This document shows positions 8,422-21,793 of a stretch of DNA of 64,000 nt, piece after piece. How positions within the stretch are numbered: the stretch's first letter is position 1; the number at the start of each line of letters is the position of its first letter. The DNA lies in assembly GCA_016928195.1 (NCBI GenBank), contig JAFGLF010000076.1, positions 1-64,000 on the forward strand, given 5' to 3'. The DNA comes from Elusimicrobiota bacterium. Lineage in GTDB: Bacteria > Elusimicrobiota > UBA8919. The position numbers and the translations under genes were made by a program. Under the pieces are notes generated by a model that worked only from the letters and a program-made list of their open reading frames with translations, had not been told where the DNA came from and made no database searches.

Positions 8422-9672
8422 TTATCCTCCGATTTTTTCTTTACCAAAATACTTTACCAGCCCTTTCGGTATTGAAACAGAGCCGTCCCCGTTTTGAAAA
8501 TTTTCAAGAATTGCGGCAAAGGTCCTGCCGACGGCAACTCCAGAGCCGTTCAGGGTATGGACAAACTCAGGTTTTTTACCGCGCCGGAATCGATGAAACC
8601 GACAGTTTAACCTGCGGGCTTGAAAATCCTTGCAGTTGGATACAGAGGAAACCTCCCGCCATTTCTTTTCACCCGGCATCCATATTTCCAGATCATATGT
8701 CTTAGCCGATGCAAATCCTAAATCACCCGTACATAATTCTATAACGCGATACGGAAGTTCAAGCTGTCTTAAAACCTCTTCTGCATCCAGAACCATTTTT
8801 TCAAGTTCTTTCATAGAATCTTCGGGTTTTGTAAACTTTACAAGTTCAACCTTATTAAACTGATGATTTCTTATCAGGCCTCGTGTATCCTTTCCGTAAG
8901 AACCTGCTTCCCGCCTGAAACAGGCGGTATATGCGACATAATTTACAGGCAGGCTTTCTTCCGGAAGAATCTCTTCTCTATGGATATTTACAAGCGGGAC
9001 TTCTGCAGTTGGAATAAAATAAGTATTGTTTTCAGATTTATAAAGTTCTTCTTCAAACTTTGGGAGCTGTCCTGTGCCAATCAAACATTTTTTATCAACT
9101 ATAAACGGAGGGAAAACTTCTTTATAACCGCGGCCGATATGAATATCCAGCATAAAGTTGATCAGTGCTCGTTCCAGCTTTGCGCCGTCATCCCTTAATA
9201 ACGCAAACCGGCTTCCGGAAAGTTTCGAGGCGGTTTCAAAATCTAAAATCTTTAACCCCTCACCCAGCGCCTGATGGTCAAAATTGTATTCTTTTTTTTC
9301 TCCGGACTGTCTTATTTCTCTGTTATCCTCTGCTGATTCCCCAACCGGAACTGATTCATCCGGTATATTAGGAATATAAAGCAACTTCTCCGGAAGTTCT
9401 GCATCAATTTTTTTAATATTTTCATCTCCATCCTTTATCTTCTGCTTTAACTCCTGCATTTCTTTTATTAATTCATCCTTTTTGGACGGATCTTTGCCTA
9501 TTTCGCCGGATACTTTGTTTCTTTTTGATTTAAGGTCTTCATTTTCTTTCAGAATTTTTCTGTATTCTTTATCCAAAGAAATAATCTCATCCAAGTCAAA
9601 TTTAGAATTCCTGTTCTCAAGCGATTTCTTAACAGCTTCGGGATTTTCTCTAATAAGTTTTATATCTATCAT
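8422..9672 (-). CDS. serS: seryl-tRNA synthetase
   Basis: MIDIKLIRENPEAVKKSLENR, TACFRREAGSYGKDTRGLIRNHQFNKVEL, LNGSGVAVGRTFAAILEN. Confidence 0.97.
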   Translation of the reverse strand: MIDIKLIRENPEAVKKSLENRNSKFDLDEIISLDKEYRKILKENEDLKSKRNKVSGEIGKDPSKKDELIKEMQELKQKIKDGDENIKKIDAELPEKLLYIPNIPDESVPVGESAEDNREIRQSGEKKEYNFDHQALGEGLKILDFETASKLSGSRFALLRDDGAKLERALINFMLDIHIGRGYKEVFPPFIVDKKCLIGTGQLPKFEEELYKSENNTYFIPTAEVPLVNIHREEILPEESLPVNYVAYTACFRREAGSYGKDTRGLIRNHQFNKVELVKFTKPEDSMKELEKMVLDAEEVLRQLELPYRVIELCTGDLGFASAKTYDLEIWMPGEKKWREVSSVSNCKDFQARRLNCRFHRFRRGKKPEFVHTLNGSGVAVGRTFAAILENFQNGDGSVSIPKGLVKYFGKEKIGG

Positions 9673-9708
9673 AACCCTATAATACAAAATTTATATCATT
9701 TGTCAACT

Positions 9709-11103
9709 TTAACCTTTAACTACTCCAAAAGGCTTCATCTTGGCAACCTTTTTCGAGATACCGGCATTATGGCATACATCCACAACCATATCAACATCCT
9801 TATACGCATTTGGGGCTTCCTCGGCAAGTGTTTTCCATGTCTTTGCCTGAACAGTTATGCCGTTATTTTCAAGCTGTCTTGCAAGTTCGTTGCCCCGCAT
9901 ACCCTTCAATGCCTGTGTTCTTGACATTGTCCTGCCTGCACCGTGGCATGTAGAACCCCAGGTTTCTTTTAATGCTTGTTCCGTACCTACAAGAACATAA
10001 CTTGCGGTTCCCATTGTTCCTGGAATTAAAACAGGTATCCCCGGGAATGAGCGGGTGGCGCCTTTTCTGTGTATGAAAATCCTCTTGCCGGAATGTTCTT
10101 CGAATTTTCCTATATTGTGTGCAACATCATAAACAAGTTCAAGTCCCAAGTCCTTAGGTGATTTTGTAAGCACTCTCATAAATGTTTCCCTGACCCAATG
10201 CATAATAATCTGTCTGTTTGCCCATGCATAGTTTGCTGCTGAAGCCATTGCAGAAAAATATTTTCTCCCTTCTTCCGATAAAACCGGGGCACAGGCAAGC
10301 TGTCTGTCAGGAAGTACTATCCCATATTTTTTTGCTGCGGAATGCATTTCCTTTATATAATCATCGCATACCTGGTATCCGAGCCCGCGGCTGCCGGTAT
10401 GAATCATCAACGTAACCTGGCCGGGGAAAATTTTAAGTTTCTCTGCAAAATCTTTATCAAAAACCTCTACAACCTCTTGAATCTCCAAAAAGTGATTGCC
10501 AGCACCAAGTGTACCAAGCTGTTCTCTGCCTCTTTCTATTGCCCGTTGTGAAACGGTTGAGCTTTCGGCTCCTTCAAGCATTCCGGTTTCTTCAGTATTC
10601 TCCAGGTCATCATTCTGTCCGAAACCTTTTGACACCGCCCATTTCGCACCTTTTTTCAGAACATTTTTAACTTCCTGTGAAGACAGATTAATCTTTCCGG
10701 TCGAACCTACACCTGAAGGGATATTTGAAAATAACCCGGAAACCAGATTTTTAATATGTTTCTCAATATCTTTTTTCAACAAATTAGTTCTTAAAAGCCG
10801 CACCCCGCAGTTTATATCATAACCGATTCCGCCCGGTGAAATTACACCGTTATCAAGACTAAAAGCAGCAACGCCTCCTATAGGGAATCCATATCCCCAG
10901 TGAATATCCGGCATTGCAAGTGATTTGCCAAGGATTCCCGGCAGAGCTGCAACATTTGACACCTGCTGAAAGGCATTGTCACTGCAGATACTGGGGACCA
11001 TTTTTTCGGAAGCAAAAATTAGTCCCTCCGTTTTCATGGAACCGGTCTTTTCGATTCTCCATCTATACTCATCAATCTTTTTCAATGGACATTGTGGGGA
11101 CAT
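9709..11103 (-). CDS. rtcB: RNA-splicing ligase RtcB
   Basis: GGIGYDINCGVRLLRTNL, GAGNHFLEIQEV, CHGAGRTMSRTQA, VCHNAGISKKVAKMKPFGVVKG. Confidence 0.97.
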   Translation of the reverse strand: MSPQCPLKKIDEYRWRIEKTGSMKTEGLIFASEKMVPSICSDNAFQQVSNVAALPGILGKSLAMPDIHWGYGFPIGGVAAFSLDNGVISPGGIGYDINCGVRLLRTNLLKKDIEKHIKNLVSGLFSNIPSGVGSTGKINLSSQEVKNVLKKGAKWAVSKGFGQNDDLENTEETGMLEGAESSTVSQRAIERGREQLGTLGAGNHFLEIQEVVEVFDKDFAEKLKIFPGQVTLMIHTGSRGLGYQVCDDYIKEMHSAAKKYGIVLPDRQLACAPVLSEEGRKYFSAMASAANYAWANRQIIMHWVRETFMRVLTKSPKDLGLELVYDVAHNIGKFEEHSGKRIFIHRKGATRSFPGIPVLIPGTMGTASYVLVGTEQALKETWGSTCHGAGRTMSRTQALKGMRGNELARQLENNGITVQAKTWKTLAEEAPNAYKDVDMVVDVCHNAGISKKVAKMKPFGVVKG

Positions 11104-11191
11104 TTATTTCACTCCGTTTATAAACTTGAATTCTTATTCGCGTAAATTTGCGTTGCCTCTCCCATTTGCGGTAATTAGCGTTTCTCTTTAT
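11104..11191 (-). repeat. Family C foldback-type intergenic repeat (ACGCAAAT/ACGCGAAT words), copy C1
   Basis: Minus strand reads AACGCTAATTACCGCAAAT...AACGCAAATTTACGCGAATAAG...AAACGGAGTGAAATAA-ATG(rtcB). Confidence 0.7.
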
Positions 11192-11611
11192 TTACACATC
11201 AAAAATCACCTGGGTTTTAAAACCATCCGGTGTCTTTTCTATCTTCAGGTTATGGTGGGTTGCGGCTTTGATATCGTGGGTAATTTCGTGGCCGGAAATT
11301 TTCTCACCGGAAACATTTACATCAAGGCAAGTTTTGTTTAAGGTCAAAATTTTAAATCTTCGAAAAAGTATTTTTTTTACCGAATAATAATACTGAAGCT
11401 CATTCAAAAAACTAACTAACAACATCTCATAATCATCTGCTTCTAACCTAATGGGAATCAAAACTTTCTCTTTAATTTTCTCAATGGAAGTAATAAGCGA
11501 AAACATTCCGGTTGCTGCATTTTCAAAAAGTTCTTCCAGTGTTCTTCCGTAAATAATAATACCGAGATCTGCCGTATGATCTACTACTTTAAACTTTTTT
11601 ACCTGTGCCAT
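11192..11611 (-). CDS. archease (RtcB activator)
   Basis: [35 protein letters not shown]...[16 protein letters not shown]...[26 protein letters not shown]. Confidence 0.93.
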   Translation of the reverse strand: MAQVKKFKVVDHTADLGIIIYGRTLEELFENAATGMFSLITSIEKIKEKVLIPIRLEADDYEMLLVSFLNELQYYYSVKKILFRRFKILTLNKTCLDVNVSGEKISGHEITHDIKAATHHNLKIEKTPDGFKTQVIFDV

Positions 11612-14120
11612 TTTCTTCTTCTTTGGCCACATGAGCAATTGAAGCAAGTTTATCCCCGGCTTCAAGCCGAATTAATCTTACCCCCTGGGTGTTTCTGCCT
11701 ATAATGGAAATGCCCTTAACTCCCATTCTAATCATTATTCCTTTCTGGGTCATAAGCATTATATCATCTTTGTCGTCAATCTTTTTTATACCGAGTGTGT
11801 TCCCGTTTCTCTCGGATGCTTTTATATTAATGACACCTTTGCCGCCGCGGGACTGGAGCCGATATTTATCAACATCCGTTCTTTTGCCGTAGCCATTCTC
11901 GGTTACCGTTAAAAATGCATCTTTCTGAGAAACTGCCTCCATACCAATCACCTCGTCATCCTTATTAAGGCGGATCCCGCGTACGCCTTTGCCGCCGCGG
12001 CCTATTGTTCTTACTTCACTTTCATGGAATCTTATGGCAAGTCCTTTCTTTGTAGCTATAATAACTTCACTCTTGCCGTCAGTATGCTTTACATCAATTA
12101 AAGAATCTCCATCCTCAAGATTTATGGCTATAATTCCTGTTCTTCTTATATTAGAGTATTCTGCAAGTTCCGTCTTTTTTATTGTCCCGTTCTTTGTTGC
12201 CATTAAAAGATATGATGTTTTTTCATCGTCAAAAGATTTTATAGGGATTGCTGCGGTAATTTTTTCTTCGGCAGAAGACAACTGAATAAGATTGATTATC
12301 GCTTTGCCTTTAGAAGTCCTGGCAGCTTCCGGAATTTCATAAACTCTCTTCCAGTAAACCCGTCCCCTGTTCGTAAAAAGAAGCATATATGCGTGGGTCG
12401 ATGTTACAAATAGGTCTTCTACAAAATCCTCTTCACGTGTAGTCATGCCGGTTACACCTCTTCCGCCCCGATGCTGTGACTTATAAGTTGTTATGGGCAG
12501 CCTTTTAATGTATCCTGCATGAGAAATGGTTACAACAACATCCTCTTCCTGAATCAGGTCGTCCATATCCAGATCCACGGCCTGTGCCTGGATTTTTGTT
12601 TTTCTGCCATCACCATATTTTTCTTTTATATCCATTAATTCTTGTTTTATTATGTTAAGAACCTTTTTGGGATCTGCAAGAATCGATTTCAGTTTTTCAA
12701 TTGTTTTTATAAGTTCAAGGTATTCGTCATCAATTTTCTTTCTTTCAAGACCGGTAAGCTGCACCAGCTTCATATCCAGTATTGCCTGTGCCTGAATCTT
12801 CGATAATTTAAATTCCTGCATCAGCCGCGTTCTTGCAATATCAGGATCTTTGGACTCCCTAATTAATCTTACAATCTTATTAAGATTATCCAGCGCAATT
12901 TTAAGCCCTTCTAATATATGGGCCCGGGCTTCTGCTTTTTGGAGTTCATATTTCGTTCTGCGTACAACTACTATTTTTCTGTGCTCAATATACTGCTGGA
13001 GCATCTCCTTCATATTCAGAATCCTCGGCCGGTTGTTTACAAGGGCAAGCATTATAACGCCAAAAGATGCTTCCATCTGGGTATGTTTAAAAAGCTGATT
13101 TAATACAACCTGCGGATTCCCGTCACGCTTAACTTCAACAACCAACTGCATACCGCGTCTGTCGGATTCATCTCTGATGTCCGAGATATCTTCTATTTTC
13201 TTATCTTTTACTAAATTGGCAATTGTTTCTATCAACTGTGCTTTATTTACCTGATATGGAAGTTCGCTTACTATTATTGCCGTTTTACCGCTTTTTATAT
13301 CTTCAATTTCTGCTTTTGCTCTAATTCTTATCGCTCCCCGGCCAGTCGCAAAATAATCTCTTATTCCCTGTTTACCAAAAATAATTCCAGCCGTTGGGAA
13401 ATCCGGACCTTTTATAATTTTTAAAAGTTCCGGTATTTCAATCCCCGGGTTATCAATCAATGCCATAATACCATCGGAAATTTCGGTAAGATTATGTGGA
13501 GGAATATTTGTTGCCATACCAACTGCAATCCCGGAAGAACCATTTAATAAAAGATTAGGCAATTTCGCAGGGAGCACAAGCGGCTCGGTAAGCGACCCGT
13601 CATAATTTGGCCCGAAATCAACGGTTTTTTTGTCAAGATCACCAAGGATTTCTTCAGAAATCCTGGCAAGCCTGACTTCCGTATACCGCATAGCTGCCGG
13701 AGGATCGCCGTCAATAGACCCAAAGTTGCCTTGTCCTTCTACAAGTGTATTTCTAAGCGAAAATTCCTGTGCCATACGCACCATCGCATCATAAACCGAC
13801 ATATCGCCATGCGGATGATATTTCCCAAGACAATCTCCGACAACTCTTGCTGATTTTTTATATGCTCCGCTATGCTTTAAGCCCATTTCTTTCATTGTGA
13901 AAAGAATCCTGCGATGTACAGGTTTTAATCCATCGCGAACATCGGGAAGCGCACGCCCCACAATAACAGACATGGAATAATCAATATAAGATGCTTTCAT
14001 TTCATCTTCTATATTCTTAGGAAGCACTCTGTCTTGTGATGATTGTTCATTAACTATCTGTAACAAATCCTGATTCCCCTGGGACTGTGGTTCTTGTTCT
14101 TTTTTCTTTCGTCTTGGCAT
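11589..14120 (-). CDS. gyrA: DNA gyrase subunit A
   Basis: [60 protein letters not shown], GyrA C-terminal repeats. Confidence 0.98.
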   Translation of the reverse strand: MPRRKKKEQEPQSQGNQDLLQIVNEQSSQDRVLPKNIEDEMKASYIDYSMSVIVGRALPDVRDGLKPVHRRILFTMKEMGLKHSGAYKKSARVVGDCLGKYHPHGDMSVYDAMVRMAQEFSLRNTLVEGQGNFGSIDGDPPAAMRYTEVRLARISEEILGDLDKKTVDFGPNYDGSLTEPLVLPAKLPNLLLNGSSGIAVGMATNIPPHNLTEISDGIMALIDNPGIEIPELLKIIKGPDFPTAGIIFGKQGIRDYFATGRGAIRIRAKAEIEDIKSGKTAIIVSELPYQVNKAQLIETIANLVKDKKIEDISDIRDESDRRGMQLVVEVKRDGNPQVVLNQLFKHTQMEASFGVIMLALVNNRPRILNMKEMLQQYIEHRKIVVVRRTKYELQKAEARAHILEGLKIALDNLNKIVRLIRESKDPDIARTRLMQEFKLSKIQAQAILDMKLVQLTGLERKKIDDEYLELIKTIEKLKSILADPKKVLNIIKQELMDIKEKYGDGRKTKIQAQAVDLDMDDLIQEEDVVVTISHAGYIKRLPITTYKSQHRGGRGVTGMTTREEDFVEDLFVTSTHAYMLLFTNRGRVYWKRVYEIPEAARTSKGKAIINLIQLSSAEEKITAAIPIKSFDDEKTSYLLMATKNGTIKKTELAEYSNIRRTGIIAINLEDGDSLIDVKHTDGKSEVIIATKKGLAIRFHESEVRTIGRGGKGVRGIRLNKDDEVIGMEAVSQKDAFLTVTENGYGKRTDVDKYRLQSRGGKGVINIKASERNGNTLGIKKIDDKDDIMLMTQKGIMIRMGVKGISIIGRNTQGVRLIRLEAGDKLASIAHVAKEEENGTGKKV

Positions 14121-14133
14121 AGTTTAGTTTTCC

Positions 14134-16988
<2,855 letters not shown>

Positions 16989-17080
16989 AATAAAACCAGG
17001 CAGTAGGGAGTAGGCAGTAGATAGTAGTTAAAGTCAAAGACTTTTCTACACCCTATATCCTATTGCCTATACCCTGTCGT

Positions 17081-18187
17081 TTAATCAAGACGCATCGGCA
17101 TGATTATGTAAAGATAGTTTGAATTATTTGATGGCTTTAAAACCCCTGGACTAACTGGTGTAGAGAATTCAAAAACTATTTCATCGCTTCCGATAACCTT
17201 CAATACATCCATAATGTAGTTCGGGTTATATGCTACATCGAACGGTTCACCTTTATAATCCGTCTCTATTTCATCATTGCCTTCTCCGCGGCCCTGTTCC
17301 ATTGAATAAAGAAGAATTTTACCTTTATTTATTGAATATTTAATCGAAGAGGTTCTGCCGGATGAAATAAGTGAAACCCTGTTTGTTGCTTCTAAAAGAT
17401 CTTTTGTTTTTACTTTTAAGCTTCCTTTTTTTGTTTTCGGTATTACCTGGTCATAATTCGGGAAATGTCCATCAATAAGTCTCGATTTTAATACCGTATC
17501 CTTAATCTTAAAACCAAGCTGATTGTCAAACATTCCTATTTCCATTTTCTCATCATTTACTTCGGAAAGAATCTTCAATAACTCATCTATTGCTTTTGCC
17601 GGGACTATAAACGTAAACGAAATCTTTTTATCAATAATGCCTTCCCGGGATGTATACGCCAGCCTTTTTCCATCTGTAGCTACCATTATGGCTTTTCCTT
17701 TTTCAATTATAAAACAAATACCGTTTAATACATATCTTGTTTCATCTGTTGAAATGGCAATTTTTGTTTTTACTATCATATCTTTAATAATATCGGGCTC
17801 TATCTTAAATGTTTTTCCGCCTTCAAAATCAACTGCACATGGAAAATCATTTTTAGAAATACCTACGATTGAAAATTTTGTTTTTCCTGATTTTACAATA
17901 ACTTTATCATTTTCATCTACGGCGATCTCAATTTCCTGATGGTCTACTTTCCTTATAATATCTCCTATAAGTTTACCAGGAAGAGTAATCCCCCCTTCTT
18001 TGAGTACCTGTGCCTTTATAACGGTCTTAGCAGCGACCTCAAGATCGGTTGCCGCAAGCGTTAAATAGTTGTCCTTTGCATCAAAAAGTAAATTTGATAG
18101 TAACGGAAGTGTGCTCTTCTGAGATATTGCTCCCGAAACAATTCCTGTTCCTTTTATTAGGTCATCTTTCATACAGATGATTTTCAT
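17081..18187 (-). CDS. dnaN: DNA polymerase III beta subunit (sliding clamp)
   Basis: LPLLSNLLFDAKDNYLTLAATDLEV...YIIMPMRLD C-terminus. Confidence 0.97.
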   Translation of the reverse strand: MKIICMKDDLIKGTGIVSGAISQKSTLPLLSNLLFDAKDNYLTLAATDLEVAAKTVIKAQVLKEGGITLPGKLIGDIIRKVDHQEIEIAVDENDKVIVKSGKTKFSIVGISKNDFPCAVDFEGGKTFKIEPDIIKDMIVKTKIAISTDETRYVLNGICFIIEKGKAIMVATDGKRLAYTSREGIIDKKISFTFIVPAKAIDELLKILSEVNDEKMEIGMFDNQLGFKIKDTVLKSRLIDGHFPNYDQVIPKTKKGSLKVKTKDLLEATNRVSLISSGRTSSIKYSINKGKILLYSMEQGRGEGNDEIETDYKGEPFDVAYNPNYIMDVLKVIGSDEIVFEFSTPVSPGVLKPSNNSNYLYIIMPMRLD

Positions 18188-18426
18188 ACTTTCCTCCTAT
18201 TTTGAATTTCTTATTATTTAAATTTTATAATAAAAATCATAATAAATACTGTTAGTATGTTAGTTATTTTTTATTTTTGTTTTTTATTCTCTGATATATT
18301 TAGATTTTAACAATCTTTTAATGTTAATTATTATGTTGATAACAGCCGGATTTACTAACAATACTCTATTGAAATTAACTTTACTAACTTTTAGACAACT
18401 TTATTGACAACTTATAACCACAGTTA
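18188..18426. other. AT-rich dnaN-dnaA intergenic region, candidate origin segment
   Basis: Very AT-rich; TGTTGATAA (DnaA-box-like) at 18334-18342; repeated TTACTAAC words at 18352, 18381 and 18424. Confidence 0.5.
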
Positions 18427-19803
18427 CTAAGAAGAATGTTTTTTCTCTGTAGTAGTTTTTATTTCTTGAATTAGTTTTGTTATATCCGATGAAAAAACAG
18501 GATCCTTAGTTAAAATTTTTTCAATTTTATCATAAGCGTAAAGAACAGTTGTATGGTCTCTGCCGCCGAATGCTTCACCAATCTCGATTGTTGATAATTC
18601 TGTCAATTTTCTCGCCAGATACATTGCTATCTGACGGGGGTGAGCAATACTATCAGTCCTTTTTTTGCTTTTAAGGTCTTTTATATCTAAACTATAATGT
18701 TTTGCAATGATTTTTTGTATTCTTTCAATTGTTACAGGAACATCTTCGACCGTAGTCTTTATAATATCTTTAAGGATATCCTGAGCCCTGTTAACGGTTA
18801 TCTGACTACCGGTGAGAAAGGAATGGGCAACAATTTTTATAAGAGCTCCTTCTAATTCTCTAATATTTGCTTTTATATTAGAAGCAATATAAAGAATAAC
18901 ATCTTCTGGAACATAAATTTGTTCATCTACAACTTTACTTTTTAATATAGCAATTCTTGTTTCTAAATCCGGAGGAAGAATATCTGCAACAAGACCCCAT
19001 TCAAATCTGCTTTTAAGCCGGTCTTGGAGTGCGATTATTTCTTTTGGTGCCGAATCGGCCGAAAGAACAATCTGTTTTCCGGCATCATAAAGCGCGTTAA
19101 ATGTATGATGAAATACTTCCTGTATTTGTTCGCCTTTCCCGAGGAACTGCACATCATCAATAAGAAGAGCATCTAAAGAGCGGAACTTATGATGGAAATG
19201 GGGCATAGTACTTCTTGTCAGAGAAGCAATCATTTCATTAGCAAATCTTTCACAGGTTATATATAGAATTTTTGAAAGCGGGTTTTTTTGTTTCATTCTT
19301 TGTCCTATGGCATGAAAAAGATGAGTTTTTCCAAGCCCAACTTTCCCGTATATAAAAAGAGGATTGTAGGCTTTCCCGGGATCATCTGCGGCTGCCAGTG
19401 CCGCTGCCTGTGCGAATTTATTTGAACCGCCTACAATAAACTTTTCAAAAGTATACTTTGGATTAAACTGACTTTCTGTAAAAACCGATTCTTCCTTTGG
19501 GACAGGAATAGGTTCTATTGTCTGCTCAGTTTTTTTAAAGAATTCGTCGAGGTTTTGTATCACGGTGCAATTGAGTGTAATAATTTTTCCGGTTTGCCTG
19601 GAAAGATCCTTCTCGATTTTTTTCTGTAGATTTTCTTTAATCCAATCAGTGAAAAATTTATTTGGCACCTCAACTGTAAAGTTATCTTCAACGATTGAAA
19701 TAGGCTTGACGGGTTTTATCCACAGGTCGAAAGATTTTTCCGGTATTTTTTTCTTAATAATTTCTAAACAATTTTCCCACAATTCTTGAGGTGTTTTGGG
19801 CAT
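18427..19803 (-). CDS. dnaA: chromosomal replication initiator protein DnaA
   Basis: NPLFIYGKVGLGKTHLFHAIG, LLIDDVQFLGKGEQIQEVFHHTFNAL, GGRDHTTVLYAYDKIEK. Confidence 0.98.
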   Translation of the reverse strand: MPKTPQELWENCLEIIKKKIPEKSFDLWIKPVKPISIVEDNFTVEVPNKFFTDWIKENLQKKIEKDLSRQTGKIITLNCTVIQNLDEFFKKTEQTIEPIPVPKEESVFTESQFNPKYTFEKFIVGGSNKFAQAAALAAADDPGKAYNPLFIYGKVGLGKTHLFHAIGQRMKQKNPLSKILYITCERFANEMIASLTRSTMPHFHHKFRSLDALLIDDVQFLGKGEQIQEVFHHTFNALYDAGKQIVLSADSAPKEIIALQDRLKSRFEWGLVADILPPDLETRIAILKSKVVDEQIYVPEDVILYIASNIKANIRELEGALIKIVAHSFLTGSQITVNRAQDILKDIIKTTVEDVPVTIERIQKIIAKHYSLDIKDLKSKKRTDSIAHPRQIAMYLARKLTELSTIEIGEAFGGRDHTTVLYAYDKIEKILTKDPVFSSDITKLIQEIKTTTEKKHSS

Positions 19804-20066
19804 AGTCCACTTTCCAAATAGAAGTTGTTAACACAGTTACTAACAATTGTTAATAACTTCCCCCTATTGTTTTTATTTACCTAGTTTTACCATATTTTAT
19901 CAAGTATCTATGGTTTTGTAGCATTGTACAAAAGATATATTTAAAAGTCAAGAGGAATATTATTAATATATAAAATTCTTCAAAGGAGATGGGTTTTAAA
20001 ATTTTTTTACAGTTTTTTTAATATTGATTTATCTAAGGGAAATAACCCATAAAAAAATTTTTGGGA
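19804..20066. other. dnaA upstream region, candidate oriC segment
   Basis: AT-rich; TTACTAACAAT at 19837 identical to the word at 18352 across dnaA; gene orientation changes here. Confidence 0.45.
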
Positions 20067-20067
20067 C

Positions 20068-20096
20068 TTGACAGATTTCTGTAATTTTTGTATAAT
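20068..20096 (+). promoter_or_regulatory. Consensus sigma70-type promoter for ndk
   Basis: TTGACA (20068-20073), 17-bp spacer, TATAAT (20091-20096). Confidence 0.85.
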
Positions 20097-20098
20097 AG

Positions 20099-20122
20099 AA
20101 CAAATAATATATATTATTTGTT
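20099..20122. promoter_or_regulatory. 24-bp perfect palindrome AACAAATAATATATATTATTTGTT at predicted ndk transcription start
   Basis: Read directly; begins 3 bp after the -10 box. Confidence 0.8.
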
Positions 20123-20143
20123 AAAATTAGAACACGGAACATC

Positions 20144-20647
20144 ATGAAACAGCAAGCACTTGTTATTATCAAACCGGATGGATTAAAAAAGTCTTTGACA
20201 GGAAGTATTCTTACTAAACTTTCCGAATCGAAGCTTGAAATAATAGGCGCAAAAGTTGTAAGACCTACCCGAGAACTCACCGAAAAACATTATTCTCATA
20301 TGAAAGACAAACCATTTTTTGAAGACATCGTCAAGTATTTCTGCGGGGACATTCATAGGACAAGAAGAATCCTTTTACTTGTATATCAGGGTGAAAGTGC
20401 TATAGAAAAATTAAGAAGCATTGCAGGTTCAACCAACCCGGAGGAAGCAGAGCCAACAACAATCAGAGGATCATATGGAAGAATTACCACGAAAGGCGTA
20501 TATGAAAATGTACTACACGTATCGGGTAATGACAAAGAAGCTGAGCAGGAGATAAAACTCTGGTTTTTACCGTCTGAAATTGTCTATGAAATATACCCCA
20601 CCAAAGAGGTTGTTAAAGAAAAAGTTGATTTTAAAGAATGGGCGTAA
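20144..20647 (+). CDS. ndk: nucleoside-diphosphate kinase
   Basis: QALVIIKPDGLKKSLTGSIL, NPEEAEPTTIRGSYGR, ENVLHVSGNDKEAEQEIKLWF. Confidence 0.9.
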   Translation: MKQQALVIIKPDGLKKSLTGSILTKLSESKLEIIGAKVVRPTRELTEKHYSHMKDKPFFEDIVKYFCGDIHRTRRILLLVYQGESAIEKLRSIAGSTNPEEAEPTTIRGSYGRITTKGVYENVLHVSGNDKEAEQEIKLWFLPSEIVYEIYPTKEVVKEKVDFKEWA

Positions 20648-20703
20648 ATTCCCCATCAGATATTTTTATACCCTAACATTCCACCAGTCAGTTTTTTAAG
20701 AGT

Positions 20704-20850
20704 TTACTTTTTACCTAAAATTCTGAATACTTTTGTTCCGCAAGCAGGACAAACACCCTGGAGCGCCTTTCTCCCGCCCTTCATGTCGACTTCCTTTGCA
20801 TCTTTAATTTCTACCTGCTTTTTACATTTCATACATCTGCCTTCTGCCAT
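20704..20850 (-). CDS. 48-aa zinc-ribbon protein (DUF5679-like)
   Basis: Not in ORF track; translates MAEGRCMKCKKQVEIKDAKEVDMKGGRKALQGVCPACGTKVFRILGKK with two CxxC. Confidence 0.75.
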   Translation of the reverse strand: MAEGRCMKCKKQVEIKDAKEVDMKGGRKALQGVCPACGTKVFRILGKK

Positions 20851-20891
20851 TTGAATATCCTCCTTTTTAGATTTTCAAAAAAATGTTTAAA

Positions 20892-21755
20892 CTATTTTTT
20901 TGTAAGTTTTGATTTATATCTTAAAATATCAATAATACGGTTCAGATCACCGAGAGATGCACAGGATATTATTAATTTTCCTTTACCTCCGCGATATTTT
21001 ATTTCAACTTTTGTTCCCAGAATTTTCTGTAATTCTTCTTCTATGGCAATAACGTCACTGTCTTTCTTGGAAGGACTTATTCTGACTTTTTGAGATATTT
21101 TTTCCGCATCCCGGACAGTTAAATGTTGATTTATAATTTTTTCCAGCAGAAGTTTTTGTTTTAACGGGTCCTCAATGGCTGCTATTGCCCGTGCATGGCC
21201 TTCCCTGATTTTCCCTTCGGATATAGCATCTTGTATATTTTTCGGCATTGTGAGAATCCTTACAATATTCGCGATGGCCGAACGTGATTTGCCAAGGGTT
21301 GCTGCCAAATCTTCCTGACGCAGGCCGAATTCTGTCATTAGTCGTTTATATCCGTTGGCTTCTTCTACAGGATTAAAATCTTTTCGCTGAAGGTTTTCAA
21401 TTAATGATAGAATAAAGCTTTCTTTTTCGGAGACGGTTTTTACTATAGCAGGTATCTCGGAAAGGCCGGCAAGTTTAGCTGCCCGCCATCTCCTTTCGCC
21501 GGCTATCAGTTCATAAATTCCATCTTCACGCTTTGTTGATATGATTATCGGCTGGACAAGACCGTGCTCGGTAATTGATGCTGCAAGGTCCTTAAGCTCT
21601 GTTTCGTCGAATTTTGCTCTTGACTGGTATTTGTTGGGTTTAATCTGGTTGATTGGTATCTTTATTGTTCCTTCAACTGATTCTGATGTTGTAGAAAGCG
21701 CATTCCCGATTTCCGGTATCAATGCTTCCAATCCTTTCCCTAATGCCTTTCTCAT
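20892..21755 (-). CDS. parB: ParB family chromosome partitioning protein
   Basis: KALGKGLEALIPE, GERRWRAAKLAGLSEIPAIV, ENLQRKDFNPVEEANGYKRLM. Confidence 0.96.
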   Translation of the reverse strand: MRKALGKGLEALIPEIGNALSTTSESVEGTIKIPINQIKPNKYQSRAKFDETELKDLAASITEHGLVQPIIISTKREDGIYELIAGERRWRAAKLAGLSEIPAIVKTVSEKESFILSLIENLQRKDFNPVEEANGYKRLMTEFGLRQEDLAATLGKSRSAIANIVRILTMPKNIQDAISEGKIREGHARAIAAIEDPLKQKLLLEKIINQHLTVRDAEKISQKVRISPSKKDSDVIAIEEELQKILGTKVEIKYRGGKGKLIISCASLGDLNRIIDILRYKSKLTKK

Positions 21756-21793
21756 AAAACTCCTCCCTCCTTATTATTAAAGGGTTAAGTAAG

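Noticed and set aside
19716-19724. Exact DnaA box TTATCCACA
   Set aside because: Lies in dnaA itself where it encodes the conserved LWIKP region; probably coding, although a dual role cannot be excluded.
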